A stretch of DNA of 64,000 bases from positions 3,162,001-3,226,000 of the forward strand of contig NZ_CP117460.1 in the NCBI RefSeq assembly GCF_030687145.1, written 5' to 3'. Source of the DNA: Pseudomonas sp. FP1742. GTDB lineage: Bacteria; Pseudomonadota; Gammaproteobacteria; Pseudomonadales; Pseudomonadaceae. Shown here one piece after another: positions 1 through 9,719 of this stretch. Position 1 is the first letter of the stretch. Every line of letters begins with the position of its first letter. The position numbers were made by a program, and so were the translations under genes. The notes beneath the pieces were generated by a model. That model worked only from the letters and a program-made list of their open reading frames with translations. It had not been told where the DNA came from and ran no database searches.

Positions 1-390
1 GCGTGGGACATTGCGCTGATCATTTTCATTGCCAGCATCGCGGTGCCGGGCATCAAGTTCGTTGCTCTCTCCCTGCTGCTGATCACAGTGCAACGCGGCA
101 GCTTCTGGGCGCGCAAGGAACGCTCGAGGCTTTACCGTTTCGTCGAGCTGATCGGCTACTGGTCGATGCTCGACGTCATTGTCGTTGCGCTGGTGGCCGC
201 ATTGGTGAAATTCCAGGCTTTGGGCGATATCGAACCGCGCCCGGGCATTCTGTTCTTTGGTCTGGTGGTGGTGTTCACCATGTTGTCGGCGATGAGTTTC
301 GACCCGCGGCTGATCTGGGATAACGAGCGGGATAAAGCGCTGCAAAACCCACAAGATGAGGAGCCCATGGATGAAGTCCCAAGCCACTGA
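1..390 (+). CDS. pqiA: PqiA family inner-membrane protein, C-terminal part
   Basis: The gene enters from the left edge, so its start is not visible. The 129 visible residues contain three hydrophobic spans (about 4-30, 48-70 and 80-96 of the visible part) and end with the motif SFDPRLIWD and an acidic tail, as at the C-terminal ends of PqiA/YebS proteins. PqiA proteins are polytopic inner-membrane partners of the MCE protein PqiB and the lipoprotein PqiC, which together form a lipid-transport conduit across the periplasm. The next gene starts inside its 3' end, and pqiC follows, so the E. coli pqiABC order is kept. The identification rests mainly on the C-terminal motif and this context. Confidence 0.85.
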   Translation, partial: AWDIALIIFIASIAVPGIKFVALSLLLITVQRGSFWARKERSRLYRFVELIGYWSMLDVIVVALVAALVKFQALGDIEPRPGILFFGLVVVFTMLSAMSFDPRLIWDNERDKALQNPQDEEPMDEVPSH

Positions 391-2026
391 CGGTCCGCAA
401 GCCCCTGGCCAGGCCGCGATCAAGACCCGTCGCTTCAGCGTTTCTCTGGTGTGGATAGTGCCGATCGTTGCGGTGCTGGTGGGGATTTCCCTGGTGGTGC
501 ACAGCTGGCTGCAGGAAGGCCCGACCATTACCGTCACGTTCAAGACCGGTAGCGGCCTGGTAGCCAACAAGACCGAGGTCAAATACCGCAACGTGGTTAT
601 CGGCCGTGTCTCGGAGGTGAAACTGAGCGGCGACCAGAAACGCGTCGACGCCACGATCCAGCTCGACAAACAGGCTGAAAGCTTTACTCGCGCAGACTCG
701 CAATTCTGGGTTGTGCGGCCGCGCATCGGTGCCGGTGGCGTTTCGGGCATCGATACCTTGCTGTCGGGCGACTACATTGGTGCCGACATCGGCCAGGCCG
801 ATGCCCGCTCCAAACACTTCACCGGGCTGGAAAACCCGCCGCCCATTACCTATGGCGAGCCGGGTAAACGCTTCATGCTGCACACCCAGGACCTCGGCTC
901 GCTGGACATCGGCTCCCCCGTCTATTACCGCAAGATCCCCGTCGGGCAAGTGGTGGCGTATGCACTGGATGCCGACGGCAAAGGGGTGAACATCGAGATC
1001 TTCGTGCATGCACCCAATGACGCCTTCGTCACCGAGAACACCCGGTTCTGGAACGCCAGCGGTATTGATGTAAATGTCGGCGCCAACGGTTTTTCGGTGA
1101 AGACCGAATCCCTGTCAGCCTTGTTGGTGGGCGGCGTCGCCTTTCGCGCGCCGGAATACAGTCCTAACGATGAAGTGGCCATCGAGGATAAAGCCTTCGA
1201 CCTGTTCGAGGATGAGCACACCGCCCTCGCCCCGCCCAACGGCAAGGCGCAGTTCCTGAGCTTGCGTTTCGATCAGGCGTTGCGCGGGCTCAAGGTTGAT
1301 GCACCGGTGGAGTTTCTTGGTGTGGAGATCGGCCGGGTGGTGGCGGTCAATCTGGATTTCGACGCGAAAAAACGCAGCTTTCCGGTCAATGTCGGCATCG
1401 TGATCTACCCGCAACGCCTCGGTAAGGCTCACATCAAAATGCTCGAGGCCTTGAAGCATGACCCCAATGACGAATCTGCAACCGTGCGCCTGCTAGGCTC
1501 CTTCATCGAAAACGGCCTGCGAGCTCAGGCCCGTAGCGGCAATCTGTTGACCGGTCAGCTTTACATTTCGCTCGACTTCTATCCCAAGGCGGAGAAAGTC
1601 GCGTTCGATCCGTCGGCCCGCCCCATCTCTATTCCCACCATTCCCGGCAGCCTTGAGCAGTTGCAGGAAAAACTCGAGAGCATGGTCAACAAGATCAACC
1701 AGCTGCCCATCGAACGCATAGCCGGCAACCTCGACAGCAACCTCGTCGAACTGCGCAAAGGCTTAGCACAATTCAACGCCAAGACCCTGCCCGGCGTGCA
1801 AACCACCTTGGCGGACGTCAGCAAGACCTTGCAGTCGGCCAGCTCGACCCTCGCCGACGATTCACCGCAGAGGGAGCAATTGAGCCAGACCCTGGACGAG
1901 CTCGGACGCATGTCGCGCTCGTTGCGTGAACTCTCGGACTACATGGGGCGGCATCCGGAATCGCTGATTCGCGGCCGCCCCGACAATGCCGCGCCGATGG
2001 ATCTGCAAGGGCCACCGCGCAACTGA
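371..2026 (+). CDS. pqiB: PqiB, MCE-domain lipid transport protein
   Basis: This is a 551-residue inner-membrane-anchored periplasmic protein. One membrane span (about 23-45) is followed by three MCE/MlaD-type domains starting near residues 48, 165 and 290; each contains the family pattern of a Gly-rich strand ending in V-x-x-G-R/Q-V (RNVVIGRV, RKIPVGQV, LGVEIGRV). A long helical C-terminal segment (about 425-530) fits the needle of hexameric PqiB. I chose ATG 371 over the in-frame ATG 356 because GAGGAG at 358-363 lies 7 nt before it. The start overlaps the end of pqiA by 20 nt, which suggests translational coupling. E. coli PqiB has 546 residues, so the length is normal. Confidence 0.92.
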   Translation: MKSQATDGPQAPGQAAIKTRRFSVSLVWIVPIVAVLVGISLVVHSWLQEGPTITVTFKTGSGLVANKTEVKYRNVVIGRVSEVKLSGDQKRVDATIQLDKQAESFTRADSQFWVVRPRIGAGGVSGIDTLLSGDYIGADIGQADARSKHFTGLENPPPITYGEPGKRFMLHTQDLGSLDIGSPVYYRKIPVGQVVAYALDADGKGVNIEIFVHAPNDAFVTENTRFWNASGIDVNVGANGFSVKTESLSALLVGGVAFRAPEYSPNDEVAIEDKAFDLFEDEHTALAPPNGKAQFLSLRFDQALRGLKVDAPVEFLGVEIGRVVAVNLDFDAKKRSFPVNVGIVIYPQRLGKAHIKMLEALKHDPNDESATVRLLGSFIENGLRAQARSGNLLTGQLYISLDFYPKAEKVAFDPSARPISIPTIPGSLEQLQEKLESMVNKINQLPIERIAGNLDSNLVELRKGLAQFNAKTLPGVQTTLADVSKTLQSASSTLADDSPQREQLSQTLDELGRMSRSLRELSDYMGRHPESLIRGRPDNAAPMDLQGPPRN

Positions 2027-2043
2027 CCACAGGAGCAACACCC

Positions 2044-2595
2044 ATGGTTTCGTCGCTGAAGATCACGCTGGTCGCCGCGTTGCTGCTTCTCACCGCTTGC
2101 CGTAGCGACCCGATTCAATTCCATACCCTGACTCCGGCTCAACCGGGCGGGGGCGGTGGTTCCGACATTCAGATCGAAAGCATAACCGTGCCGCCCCAGG
2201 TCGACCGCCCGCAGATCGTCATTCGTCAGGGCAACGCCGGCCTGGCCATCCTCGAAACACAATGGTGGGGGGCGAGCCTGTCAGATGAATTGCGCAGTGC
2301 TCTGATCGATCAGCTGGTCAACCGTAACCCACGGCGCAAAGTGTCGTTGCGTCTGGTTGTGCAACGCTTCGACTCGATACCCGGTCAATACGCGCTGATC
2401 GACGTTAAATGGCGGCTGCGCAATCTCGGTAACGGCGATGCCGAACTCGTCACCTGTCGCAGCACGTTTCAGACCCCTTCCGGCGCGAGCATCGATGAGC
2501 TGGTAGTGGCCCATCAAAACAATGTGAAACGGTTAGCCGCCGCCATCAGCCAGACCACCGCCGACACGTCGAAAGCCTGCCCAGCGGCTCAATAA
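2044..2595 (+). CDS. pqiC: PqiC-type outer-membrane lipoprotein
   Basis: This 183-residue protein starts with a lipoprotein signal peptide ending in the lipobox LTAC (Cys19). The rest matches the PqiC/YmbA (ABC-type transport auxiliary lipoprotein) pattern, including the segment around IDVKWRLRN. It follows pqiB by 17 nt and completes the operon. The family role is an outer-membrane receptor contacting the PqiB tube, so that lipid can move between the membranes. An AGGAG-like site lies just before the ATG. I saw no anomaly. Confidence 0.88.
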   Translation: MVSSLKITLVAALLLLTACRSDPIQFHTLTPAQPGGGGGSDIQIESITVPPQVDRPQIVIRQGNAGLAILETQWWGASLSDELRSALIDQLVNRNPRRKVSLRLVVQRFDSIPGQYALIDVKWRLRNLGNGDAELVTCRSTFQTPSGASIDELVVAHQNNVKRLAAAISQTTADTSKACPAAQ

Positions 2596-2643
2596 ATGCA
2601 CCTCAACTCACTTAATGAACGCTGAAATATCTTTACGCAAATT

Positions 2644-2660
2644 TTTCACATTCCTTTCAC
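2644..2660 (+). promoter_or_regulatory. Tandem TTTCAC repeat, candidate response-regulator operator
   Basis: Two TTTCAC half-sites at 2644-2649 and 2655-2660 are 11 bp apart start to start (one helical turn) and are separated by ATTCC. The arrangement is typical of direct-repeat sites for OmpR-family response regulators. Almost the same sequence occurs upstream of arnB at 11034-11050. It lies 35 nt before the upstream start of the phosphatase gene. ColR or PmrA is the obvious candidate regulator, but that is inference. Confidence 0.5.
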
Positions 2661-2694
2661 TACGCCGACACCTGGCTTGATCTAGGGTCTCGCC

Positions 2695-3441
2695 ATGGCC
2701 ATTTTGCGTTGTCATGCGAGGCCGTATTTGAAAGTTGTTCTCTATGGCGTACTGATGGGTAAAAAAGTGCTTGATCAATTATCGCGCAAACTGCCAACTG
2801 CACTTACATCGCGGCTCATCAAACTGGTAACGGCAACGACAACTCTGGTTATCGCTGTGCTGGTGATGGGGTTTGTCTTGTGGCCCAGATCTCCGATCAA
2901 TCTGGCGACGGCCGGCTCCGAAGTGACCAGCAGCCTGGTCGATCGCTGGCAAGCCGGCGAAGTGGCGGTACTGGTTCGCCATACGGAACGCTGCGACCAG
3001 TCCAGCAATCCGTGCCTAGGCCCCGCCGACGGCATTACTCGAGTCGGCAGCGACGCCGCAACAGCCGTGGGCCAAGGCTTTATGCATCTGGGCATGGCGC
3101 AGACCGATGTGTTGAGCAGCCCCGCCACCCGCACGGCGCAAACCTCGCACTACATGTTCGGCAAAGATGCCGTTACCCAGGAATGGCTGGTCAGCTGCGG
3201 CAAAACCCTGCGTAACGATGTGGTGGCGCACAAGCAAACCCGTCGAAATCTGGTGTTGGTCACGCACAGTGGTTGCATCAGCGATTTCGAAGCCCAGGCC
3301 GGTTTTGAACACGCAAAAACCAGTAAATATGGCAGTTCTTTGTTCGTGCACATTGCCGCCGACGGGCAACTTCAGGTACTCGGAGTTGTGAATGCCACTG
3401 ACTGGCAGTCTCTGTTGCAAGGTAAAACCTTGAAACAATAG
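2695..3441 (+). CDS. Membrane-anchored histidine phosphatase family protein (Ais/PmrG-like)
   Basis: A protein of up to 248 residues with an N-terminal membrane span (about 44-63) and a phosphoglycerate-mutase-type domain. The phosphohistidine motif is VRHTERC and a second conserved histidine is in VTHSGC. The fold matches small periplasmic histidine phosphatases such as Ais/PmrG, which remove phosphate from LPS core heptose in enterobacteria. Its neighbours, an ArnT paralogue and the arn operon, support a role in LPS or lipid A phosphate chemistry. The start is uncertain: ATG 2695 and ATG 2755 (228 residues) both lack a strong ribosome-binding site, and the span is retained either way. A candidate operator lies upstream at 2644-2660. 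The substrate is not shown by the sequence. Confidence 0.75.
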   Translation: MAILRCHARPYLKVVLYGVLMGKKVLDQLSRKLPTALTSRLIKLVTATTTLVIAVLVMGFVLWPRSPINLATAGSEVTSSLVDRWQAGEVAVLVRHTERCDQSSNPCLGPADGITRVGSDAATAVGQGFMHLGMAQTDVLSSPATRTAQTSHYMFGKDAVTQEWLVSCGKTLRNDVVAHKQTRRNLVLVTHSGCISDFEAQAGFEHAKTSKYGSSLFVHIAADGQLQVLGVVNATDWQSLLQGKTLKQ

Positions 3442-3620
3442 CCATTGCTAAATTTACATATCGAGAGCGCACTTTTACATGGGCCGACTATAACTTTTCC
3501 ATACCCAGTAAGTAGCTGATGTCTATTTCTGTAGTTCAAATCGCTTCCGTTATGTAAGAAGTTTCGCAGGCACGCGAGAGCACCGAGCGGAGCAACATCC
3601 TTTTGCGCCAAGGTCGAGTC

Positions 3621-5342
3621 ATGACGCCCAATAATCTGCTGTCCCACCCTGCCCGTTCTTTATCCCATAGCACTACCGGTGCGTTACCCATGACCGATCG
3701 CTGGATCGTGCCCGGCTTGCTGTTGGCGTTCGTGGTGTTCTACCTGCTGCCGCTGATGAGCCATGGACTGTGGATTCCCGACGAAACCCGCTACGGCCAG
3801 ATCAGCCAGGAAATGTTGCTGAGCGGCAACTGGATCTCGCCGCATTTCATGGGCATTCGCTACTTCGAAAAACCCATCGCCGGTTACTGGATGATCGCCA
3901 TCGGTCAGGCGGTATTCGGCGACAACCTGTTCGGTGTGCGTATCGCTTCGGCACTGAGCACCGGGCTGAGCATCTGGCTGACCTACCTGATTGCCCGACG
4001 CCTCTGGGGCGACCCGCGAAAAAGCGCCGCCTGCGCTTTGCTCTACATGAGCTTCGGCCTGATCGCCGGGCAGGCTGGATACGCCAACCTCGATCCGCAA
4101 TTCACGCTCTGGGTGAACTTGAGCCTGGTCGCATTGTGGTTTGCCATCGATAGTCATTCCCCTCGCGGTAAACTCGGTGCCTGGGCGCTGCTGGGCGTTG
4201 CCTGCGGCATGGGTTTCATGACCAAGGGGTTTCTCGCCTGGTTGTTACCGGTGTTGATCGCCCTGCCCTACATGATCTGGCAGCGACGCCTGGGAGAACT
4301 GTTGCGCTACGGGCCGCTGGCGGTGGTCGTGGCGACGGTGGTCTGCCTGCCATGGGTGCTTGCCATTCATCATCAGGAACCGGACTTCTGGCGGTTTTTC
4401 TTCTGGCACGAACACATCCGCCGTTTCGCTGGCGAAGATGCGCAACACGCGCGCCCGTGGTGGTTCTATTTGCCGCTGCTGGTCGCGTCGAGCCTGCCGT
4501 GGGCTGCCTTGTTGCCAACGACACTCCTCCAGGCCTGGCAGCAAAAGCGCCAGCCCGTGATCGGTTTTCTGTTGCTCTGGATGCTGTTGCCGCTGGCGTT
4601 CTTCAGCCTCAGTAGCGGCAAACTGCCGACCTACATCATGCCTTGCCTGTTGCCTTTGGCATTGCTGATGGGGCACGCAGTGGTGGAGCTGTTGAATCAA
4701 GGACGAGGCCGAGTCATTCGCATCAACGGCGTGCTCAATGTCGTTATGGCCAGCTGCGCCCTGATCGCCCTGCTTTATCTGCAAGCCACCAAAGAGGTCT
4801 ACGAAAATACCGAGATGTTCGCCCTGTCTCTGGTGTTCATCGTGTTGCTCGGCTGGATCATTGCCAATGCCTTGCAGGTGCTGCGTCCGGTGGTGTTCTG
4901 GGCTATGCCCGCACTCGGCATCTGGCTGCTGGTGGCGTTGTTGCCGGCGGCAATGCCGTCACAGATCGTCGACAGCAAAATGCCCGATCAGTTTATCGCC
5001 GAGCATGTGGATGCCTTGAGTCAGACGACATCGCTGCTCAGTAACGATCTTGGCGCGGCGTCAGCCTTGTCCTGGCGCCTGAAGCGGCCGAGGGTTGATC
5101 TTTTCAACACGATCGGCGAGCTTAAATATGGCCTCGACGACCCCGCCATGGCCTCACGTAAAGTCACTCTGGGCAATATTGGACAGTGGATGACCGAAGC
5201 CCGCAAAAAAGGCGCGGTCGGAGTGGTGATGCGGGTTAACAGTGTCGCGGAAATGCAGGAAGTCGAGATGTTGCCTGTCGATGGCAAGCGTTACCAGCGC
5301 GGTAACCTGGAGATTCTGGTTTTCCCACAGAGCAAACCCTGA
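3621..5342 (+). CDS. ArnT-like lipid A glycosyltransferase, paralogue outside the arn operon
   Basis: A 573-residue polytopic GT-C enzyme of family 39 (PMT/ArnT). The N-terminal loop carries [16 protein letters not shown], with the acidic residues expected for the catalytic periplasmic loop, then FEKPIAGYW and a series of membrane spans, with a soluble C-terminal domain from about 480. It is strikingly similar over its whole length to the arnT product at 16289-17944; both share, for example, [21 protein letters not shown] and [16 protein letters not shown] (GDDAQH in the other). It therefore probably transfers a sugar from undecaprenyl phosphate to lipid A. ATG 3621 has AAGGTCGAG upstream; ATG 3690 would give a shorter form nearer the usual ArnT start. 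It is followed 26 nt later by another family-39 enzyme. The donor sugar may differ from aminoarabinose. Confidence 0.82.
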   Translation: MTPNNLLSHPARSLSHSTTGALPMTDRWIVPGLLLAFVVFYLLPLMSHGLWIPDETRYGQISQEMLLSGNWISPHFMGIRYFEKPIAGYWMIAIGQAVFGDNLFGVRIASALSTGLSIWLTYLIARRLWGDPRKSAACALLYMSFGLIAGQAGYANLDPQFTLWVNLSLVALWFAIDSHSPRGKLGAWALLGVACGMGFMTKGFLAWLLPVLIALPYMIWQRRLGELLRYGPLAVVVATVVCLPWVLAIHHQEPDFWRFFFWHEHIRRFAGEDAQHARPWWFYLPLLVASSLPWAALLPTTLLQAWQQKRQPVIGFLLLWMLLPLAFFSLSSGKLPTYIMPCLLPLALLMGHAVVELLNQGRGRVIRINGVLNVVMASCALIALLYLQATKEVYENTEMFALSLVFIVLLGWIIANALQVLRPVVFWAMPALGIWLLVALLPAAMPSQIVDSKMPDQFIAEHVDALSQTTSLLSNDLGAASALSWRLKRPRVDLFNTIGELKYGLDDPAMASRKVTLGNIGQWMTEARKKGAVGVVMRVNSVAEMQEVEMLPVDGKRYQRGNLEILVFPQSKP

Positions 5343-5368
5343 CGCTGCTCTTCCTACAGGAAACCGCT

Positions 5369-6895
5369 ATGAAGTTTTGGGCAAGTGAAAGGGGCGCATT
5401 AGTGCTCCTGCTGGGTGTGTCTGCGCTGATTTTATTGTTGGGACTGGGTTCGCGGGAGTTATGGGGGCCGGAAACCCGCTGGGCCAACATCGCATTGCAA
5501 ATGCTGCAGAGCGGTGACTATTTCGATCCTTACCTCAAGGGGGGGCCGTATTACGACAAGCCGCTGCCCTCCTACTGGCTGATCACCGCCACGGCGTGGC
5601 TGACCGGCGGCCTGGGGCACTGGTCATTACGCATGTCATCGGTGATTGCTGCCTGGTTGAGCATCTGGCTGGTGTACCTGATCGGCGAGCAGCTCTGGCA
5701 CAAAGGCACGGGGTTGATTGCCGGCTGGATGCTGGCAACCACCTTCTATTTCGTCTTCTGGGCACGGGTCGCGACCGCCGACATCCTCACCGTCTGCGGT
5801 GTGCTGGCGGCGGTATGGTGGTATTGGCGCGGTCCCCAGGACATGCGTTTCAGCCGTTACCTGGTGTTCTTCCTGCTGTTGTCCCTGACCTCATTGTTCA
5901 AAGGCCTGATCGGGTTCATTCTGCCGGGCTTGCTGCTGATACCGCATGTGGTGCGGGACGGTCGCTGGAAACAGCACCTTAATCTGCGGCTGTGTGTGGC
6001 TCTGTTAATCGCCGGGGCGTTTTACATGACACCGTTCATGTTGTCGCATCTCTACGGCGCACCGACTTACGGCGAAAGCGGCCTGGGCCTGGTATTACGG
6101 GAAAACGTCGTGCGGTTTTTCCAGCCCTTCGACAACATCGGGCCGATTTACACCTATCTGCTTTACCTCCCTGTCTACACCCTGCCGTGGGCACCTTGTT
6201 GGCTGCTGGCGTTGTGGTATGCGCTGCGCCACTGGCGCGGCATCGAACCCCATACTCGCTGGCTGGTTTGGGGGTTGGGTTTGTTGATGTTGTTTTTCAC
6301 GGCCAGTGGCAGTCGACGCAGTTACTACGTGTTGCCCCTGGTGCCCTTCGCTCAGTTGCTGGGCGCCTGGTGGATCACCCGGCGAATAGCCGAACGCCAC
6401 GCCACAGGCAGGTTCGGCGGTCGCCGGTTGCAAATCGGTTTCGGCCTGTCTGCTGTGCTGCTGATGGGGGTGCTTGGGGTCTTCTATCCCTGGACCAACG
6501 GTGGTGGCGGCGTGGTTCAGTTCGGTGAGACGGTCAGGCTGGAGGCCAGCAAGCGCGCCCCTCTGAATACATGGCGCATGGTGATGATCGAAGTGGACAA
6601 CAAAGTACCGATGTACCTGCAAACCGGGGGCGCGCCCTTCTATTACGTGCAGCAAACCCAGGACTTTCCTCGCACCGGCGATACCGCTGCGCTGATGACC
6701 TGGCTGGACAACACCAGCGGCCAGCACTGGGACCCACAGCACACCATCGTTATCACCCAGTACCGCAACGGTGATGCGTTACCGCTGGACTACCTGAGTG
6801 CCGACCATCAGGTCATCACCACTACGCCCACCAACGGCGAACGGATATTCCACGCCCGTGAAGACCAGAGCGTGGCGTTTATTCCCCGGGGGTGA
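5369..6895 (+). CDS. Family-39 glycosyltransferase, membrane
   Basis: A 508-residue polytopic protein. The first luminal loop has GSRELWGPETRWANIALQM, which aligns with the catalytic loop of ArnT/PMT enzymes (W-x-P-E-T-R). FDPYLKGGPYYDKPLPSYW then matches the second conserved block. About eleven hydrophobic spans precede a C-terminal soluble domain. It is clearly more distant from ArnT than the gene before it. It follows that gene by 26 nt with AGGAA before the ATG, so the two are probably co-transcribed. Likely role: transfer of a polyprenyl-phosphate-linked sugar to an envelope acceptor on the periplasmic side. The acceptor and sugar cannot be read from the sequence. Confidence 0.78.
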   Translation: MKFWASERGALVLLLGVSALILLLGLGSRELWGPETRWANIALQMLQSGDYFDPYLKGGPYYDKPLPSYWLITATAWLTGGLGHWSLRMSSVIAAWLSIWLVYLIGEQLWHKGTGLIAGWMLATTFYFVFWARVATADILTVCGVLAAVWWYWRGPQDMRFSRYLVFFLLLSLTSLFKGLIGFILPGLLLIPHVVRDGRWKQHLNLRLCVALLIAGAFYMTPFMLSHLYGAPTYGESGLGLVLRENVVRFFQPFDNIGPIYTYLLYLPVYTLPWAPCWLLALWYALRHWRGIEPHTRWLVWGLGLLMLFFTASGSRRSYYVLPLVPFAQLLGAWWITRRIAERHATGRFGGRRLQIGFGLSAVLLMGVLGVFYPWTNGGGGVVQFGETVRLEASKRAPLNTWRMVMIEVDNKVPMYLQTGGAPFYYVQQTQDFPRTGDTAALMTWLDNTSGQHWDPQHTIVITQYRNGDALPLDYLSADHQVITTTPTNGERIFHAREDQSVAFIPRG

Positions 6896-7029
6896 ATAAG
6901 CGTCAGTGCATGCTTTTGTCCGCCATGGCGTCGACTCGGTTTTCCGTCGACAGCAAAATGACAACTATTAACGGTTTTTTTGACGTTTTTTTCTCATTTG
7001 GCTCTCTACATTCGCGGCGACTTAAACAT

Positions 7030-7048
7030 GCAAATGATTCGCATTGTT
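7030..7048 (+). promoter_or_regulatory. Putative Fur box
   Basis: GCAAATGATTCGCATTGTT matches the 19-bp Fur consensus at about 12 positions, including the central AATGAT and CATT blocks. It lies 53-71 nt before the start of the iron-binding protein gene, which makes iron repression of the ABC importer plausible. The 205-nt gap after the glycosyltransferase gene otherwise shows nothing clear. Confidence 0.55.
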
Positions 7049-7100
7049 CCGCTGAGTGAATCCGCGCGTGTTGACTAAAAAAACAGGAGCCGTCGACAGA

Positions 7101-8117
7101 ATGATTTCCCGCATCCCCTCGTTCCTTAAAAAAGCATTGCTGACCACTGCTTTCCTCAGTGCCGGTCACGTGTATGCCGCTGAGCAGGCTGACGGTATCG
7201 TGGTCTACAACGCTCAACACGAAAGCCTGACCAAATCCTGGGTCGAAGGCTTCACCAAGGAAACCGGTATCAAAGTGACCGTGCGCAATGGCGACGATAC
7301 CGAGATGGGCAATCAGCTTGTGCAAGAAGGTGCAGCCTCCCCGGCCGACGTGTTCCTGACCGAAAACTCCCCGGCCATGGTGCTGGTCGACAACGCGGGG
7401 CTGTTTGCACCGGTTGCGCCAAGCACGCTGGAACAAGTGGGCGCGGCCTATCGTCCGGCGCATGGCAAATGGGTCGGGATTGCCGCACGCTCCACGGTGT
7501 TCGTCTACAACCCGAGCAAGCTGGCCGAAGCAGATTTGCCAAAATCGCTGATGGACCTCGCCGCACCGAACTGGAAAGGTCGCTGGGCCGCTTCGCCGGC
7601 CGGTGCCGACTTCCAGGCCATCGTTGCTGCCGTACTGGAACTCAAGGGTGAAGCCGCCACTCTTGACTGGCTGAAAGCCATGAAAACCAACTTTACCGCC
7701 TACCGGGGCAACAGCGCCGTGCTCAAGGCAGTCAATGCCGGTCAGATCGACAGCGGCGTGATCTATCACTATTACAGCTTCGTCGATCAGTCCAAGACCG
7801 GCGAGAACAGCAAGAACACCTCACTGTACTACTTCAAACACAAGGATCCAGGTGCCTTTGTCAGCCTGTCCGGTGGCGGCGTTCTGGCTTCCAGTCAACA
7901 CAAGGAACAGGCCCAGGCATTCCTGAAATGGATTACCGGCAAAGACGGTCAGGCGATCCTCAAGACCGGCAATTCGTTTGAATACGCCGTGGGCAAGAAC
8001 GCAGAGTCCAACCCGAAACTGGTACCGCTGCAGCAACTCGACGCCCCGGCTGTCGATGTCTCGAAGCTCGACAGCAAAAAGGCTGTAGAGCTGATGACCC
8101 AGGCCGGGTTGCTCTAA
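7101..8117 (+). CDS. Ferric iron ABC transporter, periplasmic binding protein
   Basis: A 338-residue extracytoplasmic solute-binding protein of the FbpA/FutA type. A signal peptide ends near residue 26 (HVYA before AEQ). The mature protein begins with IVVYNAQHESLTKSW, the opening of iron-binding FbpA proteins. DVFLTENSPAM and YHYYSFVDQS are further family blocks; the tyrosines of YHYY correspond to the ferric-ligand region. ATG 7101 has AGGAG 11 nt upstream; an upstream GTG at 7056 would add 15 residues before the signal peptide and is less likely. A Fur-like box lies upstream, and the permease and ATPase genes follow directly. Confidence 0.88.
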   Translation: MISRIPSFLKKALLTTAFLSAGHVYAAEQADGIVVYNAQHESLTKSWVEGFTKETGIKVTVRNGDDTEMGNQLVQEGAASPADVFLTENSPAMVLVDNAGLFAPVAPSTLEQVGAAYRPAHGKWVGIAARSTVFVYNPSKLAEADLPKSLMDLAAPNWKGRWAASPAGADFQAIVAAVLELKGEAATLDWLKAMKTNFTAYRGNSAVLKAVNAGQIDSGVIYHYYSFVDQSKTGENSKNTSLYYFKHKDPGAFVSLSGGGVLASSQHKEQAQAFLKWITGKDGQAILKTGNSFEYAVGKNAESNPKLVPLQQLDAPAVDVSKLDSKKAVELMTQAGLL

Positions 8118-9719
8118 TTGCTTCCTGAAACTCTACCGGTAGAGGTCGCTGCGGCGTCCTCTGCACACTTGCGCGTACGCTCTCGCGGAGTGTTCGTGGG
8201 CCGTGGCGGCGCATGGGTGATTGGTCTGTCGGTGCTGGTATCGTTGCTGGCGTTACTGCCGATTGCTTTCGTCATCGGCGTGTCGGTGCAGACAGGCTGG
8301 GCGACGCTTGTGACGCTGGTATGGCGCCCACGCGTCGGCGAGTTGCTGATCAACACCGTGTTGCTGGTATTGCTCACCATTCCCTTGTGCATCGCACTGG
8401 GGCTGGCCCTGGCCTGGTTGACGGAACGCACCAACTTGCCGGGGCGGCGCTGGTGGTCGCTGTTGGCGACGGCGCCGCTGGCGGTGCCGGCATTCGTGCA
8501 CAGCTATGCCTGGGTCAGTCTGGTGCCACCGATTCATGGGCTGTTTGCCGGCGTTCTGGTGTCGGTCATCGCCTATTTCCCGTTTCTTTACTTGCCGATA
8601 GCAGCGACTTTGCGCCGGCTCGATCCAGCCATCGAAGATGTCTCCGAGTCGTTGGGGCTCAAGCCCTGGGCGGTATTCTTTCGCGTGGTGCTGCCGCAGT
8701 TGCGTCTGGCCATCTGCGGCGGTGCCTTGCTGGTGGGGCTGCACCTGTTGGCCGAGTACGGTCTGTACGCGATGATTCGCTTCGACACCTTCACCACGGC
8801 CATCTTCGATCAGTTCAAGTCCACCTTCAACGGGCCCGCCGCCAATATGCTGGCCGGCGTCCTCGCGCTCTGTTGCCTGGCCATGCTGACGGCCGAGTCG
8901 GCTGCCCGTGGCTCGGCGCGTTACGCCCGGGTCGGGTCGGGAAGCGCGCGTGAACAAAGAATCGTGCGCTTGAATTTGCGCACTACCCTGCTTGCGCTCA
9001 TGCTGCAAGGCATCACCTGTGCCCTGGCACTCGGTGTACCGTTGATCACCCTTGGAAAGTGGCTGATCGCCGGCGGCGCGCAAGTCTGGCAGCTGAGCGA
9101 ACTGCTGCCGGCGCTGGAACAAACCCTGATGCTCGGGGCCGCCGGCGCGCTCATTACCACCTGCGCGGCCATTCCGATTGCCTGGCTGTCGATTCGCTCG
9201 CCGGGCCCGTTGCAGCGTGTGCTGGAAAGCTGCAACTACATTACCAGCGCACTGCCGGGGATCGTCGTTGCGCTGGCATTGGTGACCCTGACGATTCATT
9301 TTGCCCGGCCGATTTACCAAACCACCATCACGGTGCTGCTGGCGTATTTACTGATGTTTTTACCCCGCGCCCTGGTGAGTTTGCGCGCGGGCATCGCCCA
9401 GGCGCCGGTGGAACTTGAGAACATGGCCCGCAGTCTCGGCCGTTCGCCCGGTCGGGCGTTGTGGCTGATCACCCTGCGTCTGGCCGCACCCGGTGCTGCC
9501 GCGGGCGCTGCGCTGGTGTTTCTGGCGGTCAGCAATGAGTTGACCGCTACTTTGTTACTCGCCCCCAACGGCACGCGCACCCTGGCCACCGGTTTCTGGG
9601 CAATGACCAGTGAAATCGACTATGCCGCCGCTGCGCCCTATGCCTTGCTCATGATTCTGCTGTCGCTTCCGTTAACCGGACTTCTTTATCACCAATCCAA
9701 ACGCACGGCTGGCCGATGA
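8118..9719 (+). CDS. Ferric iron ABC transporter, fused permease
   Basis: A 533-residue permease with about twelve membrane spans, made of two fused binding-protein-dependent permease units as in FbpB. Each half has an EAA-type loop that docks the ATPase: [20 protein letters not shown] near residue 174 and [17 protein letters not shown] near 434. I take TTG 8118 as the start, immediately after the stop of the binding-protein gene; no good ATG exists before the first span, so the exact start is uncertain. The gene overlaps the ATPase gene by 4 nt (ATGA). Role: moves ferric iron delivered by the upstream binding protein into the cytoplasm. Confidence 0.87.
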   Translation: MLPETLPVEVAAASSAHLRVRSRGVFVGRGGAWVIGLSVLVSLLALLPIAFVIGVSVQTGWATLVTLVWRPRVGELLINTVLLVLLTIPLCIALGLALAWLTERTNLPGRRWWSLLATAPLAVPAFVHSYAWVSLVPPIHGLFAGVLVSVIAYFPFLYLPIAATLRRLDPAIEDVSESLGLKPWAVFFRVVLPQLRLAICGGALLVGLHLLAEYGLYAMIRFDTFTTAIFDQFKSTFNGPAANMLAGVLALCCLAMLTAESAARGSARYARVGSGSAREQRIVRLNLRTTLLALMLQGITCALALGVPLITLGKWLIAGGAQVWQLSELLPALEQTLMLGAAGALITTCAAIPIAWLSIRSPGPLQRVLESCNYITSALPGIVVALALVTLTIHFARPIYQTTITVLLAYLLMFLPRALVSLRAGIAQAPVELENMARSLGRSPGRALWLITLRLAAPGAAAGAALVFLAVSNELTATLLLAPNGTRTLATGFWAMTSEIDYAAAAPYALLMILLSLPLTGLLYHQSKRTAGR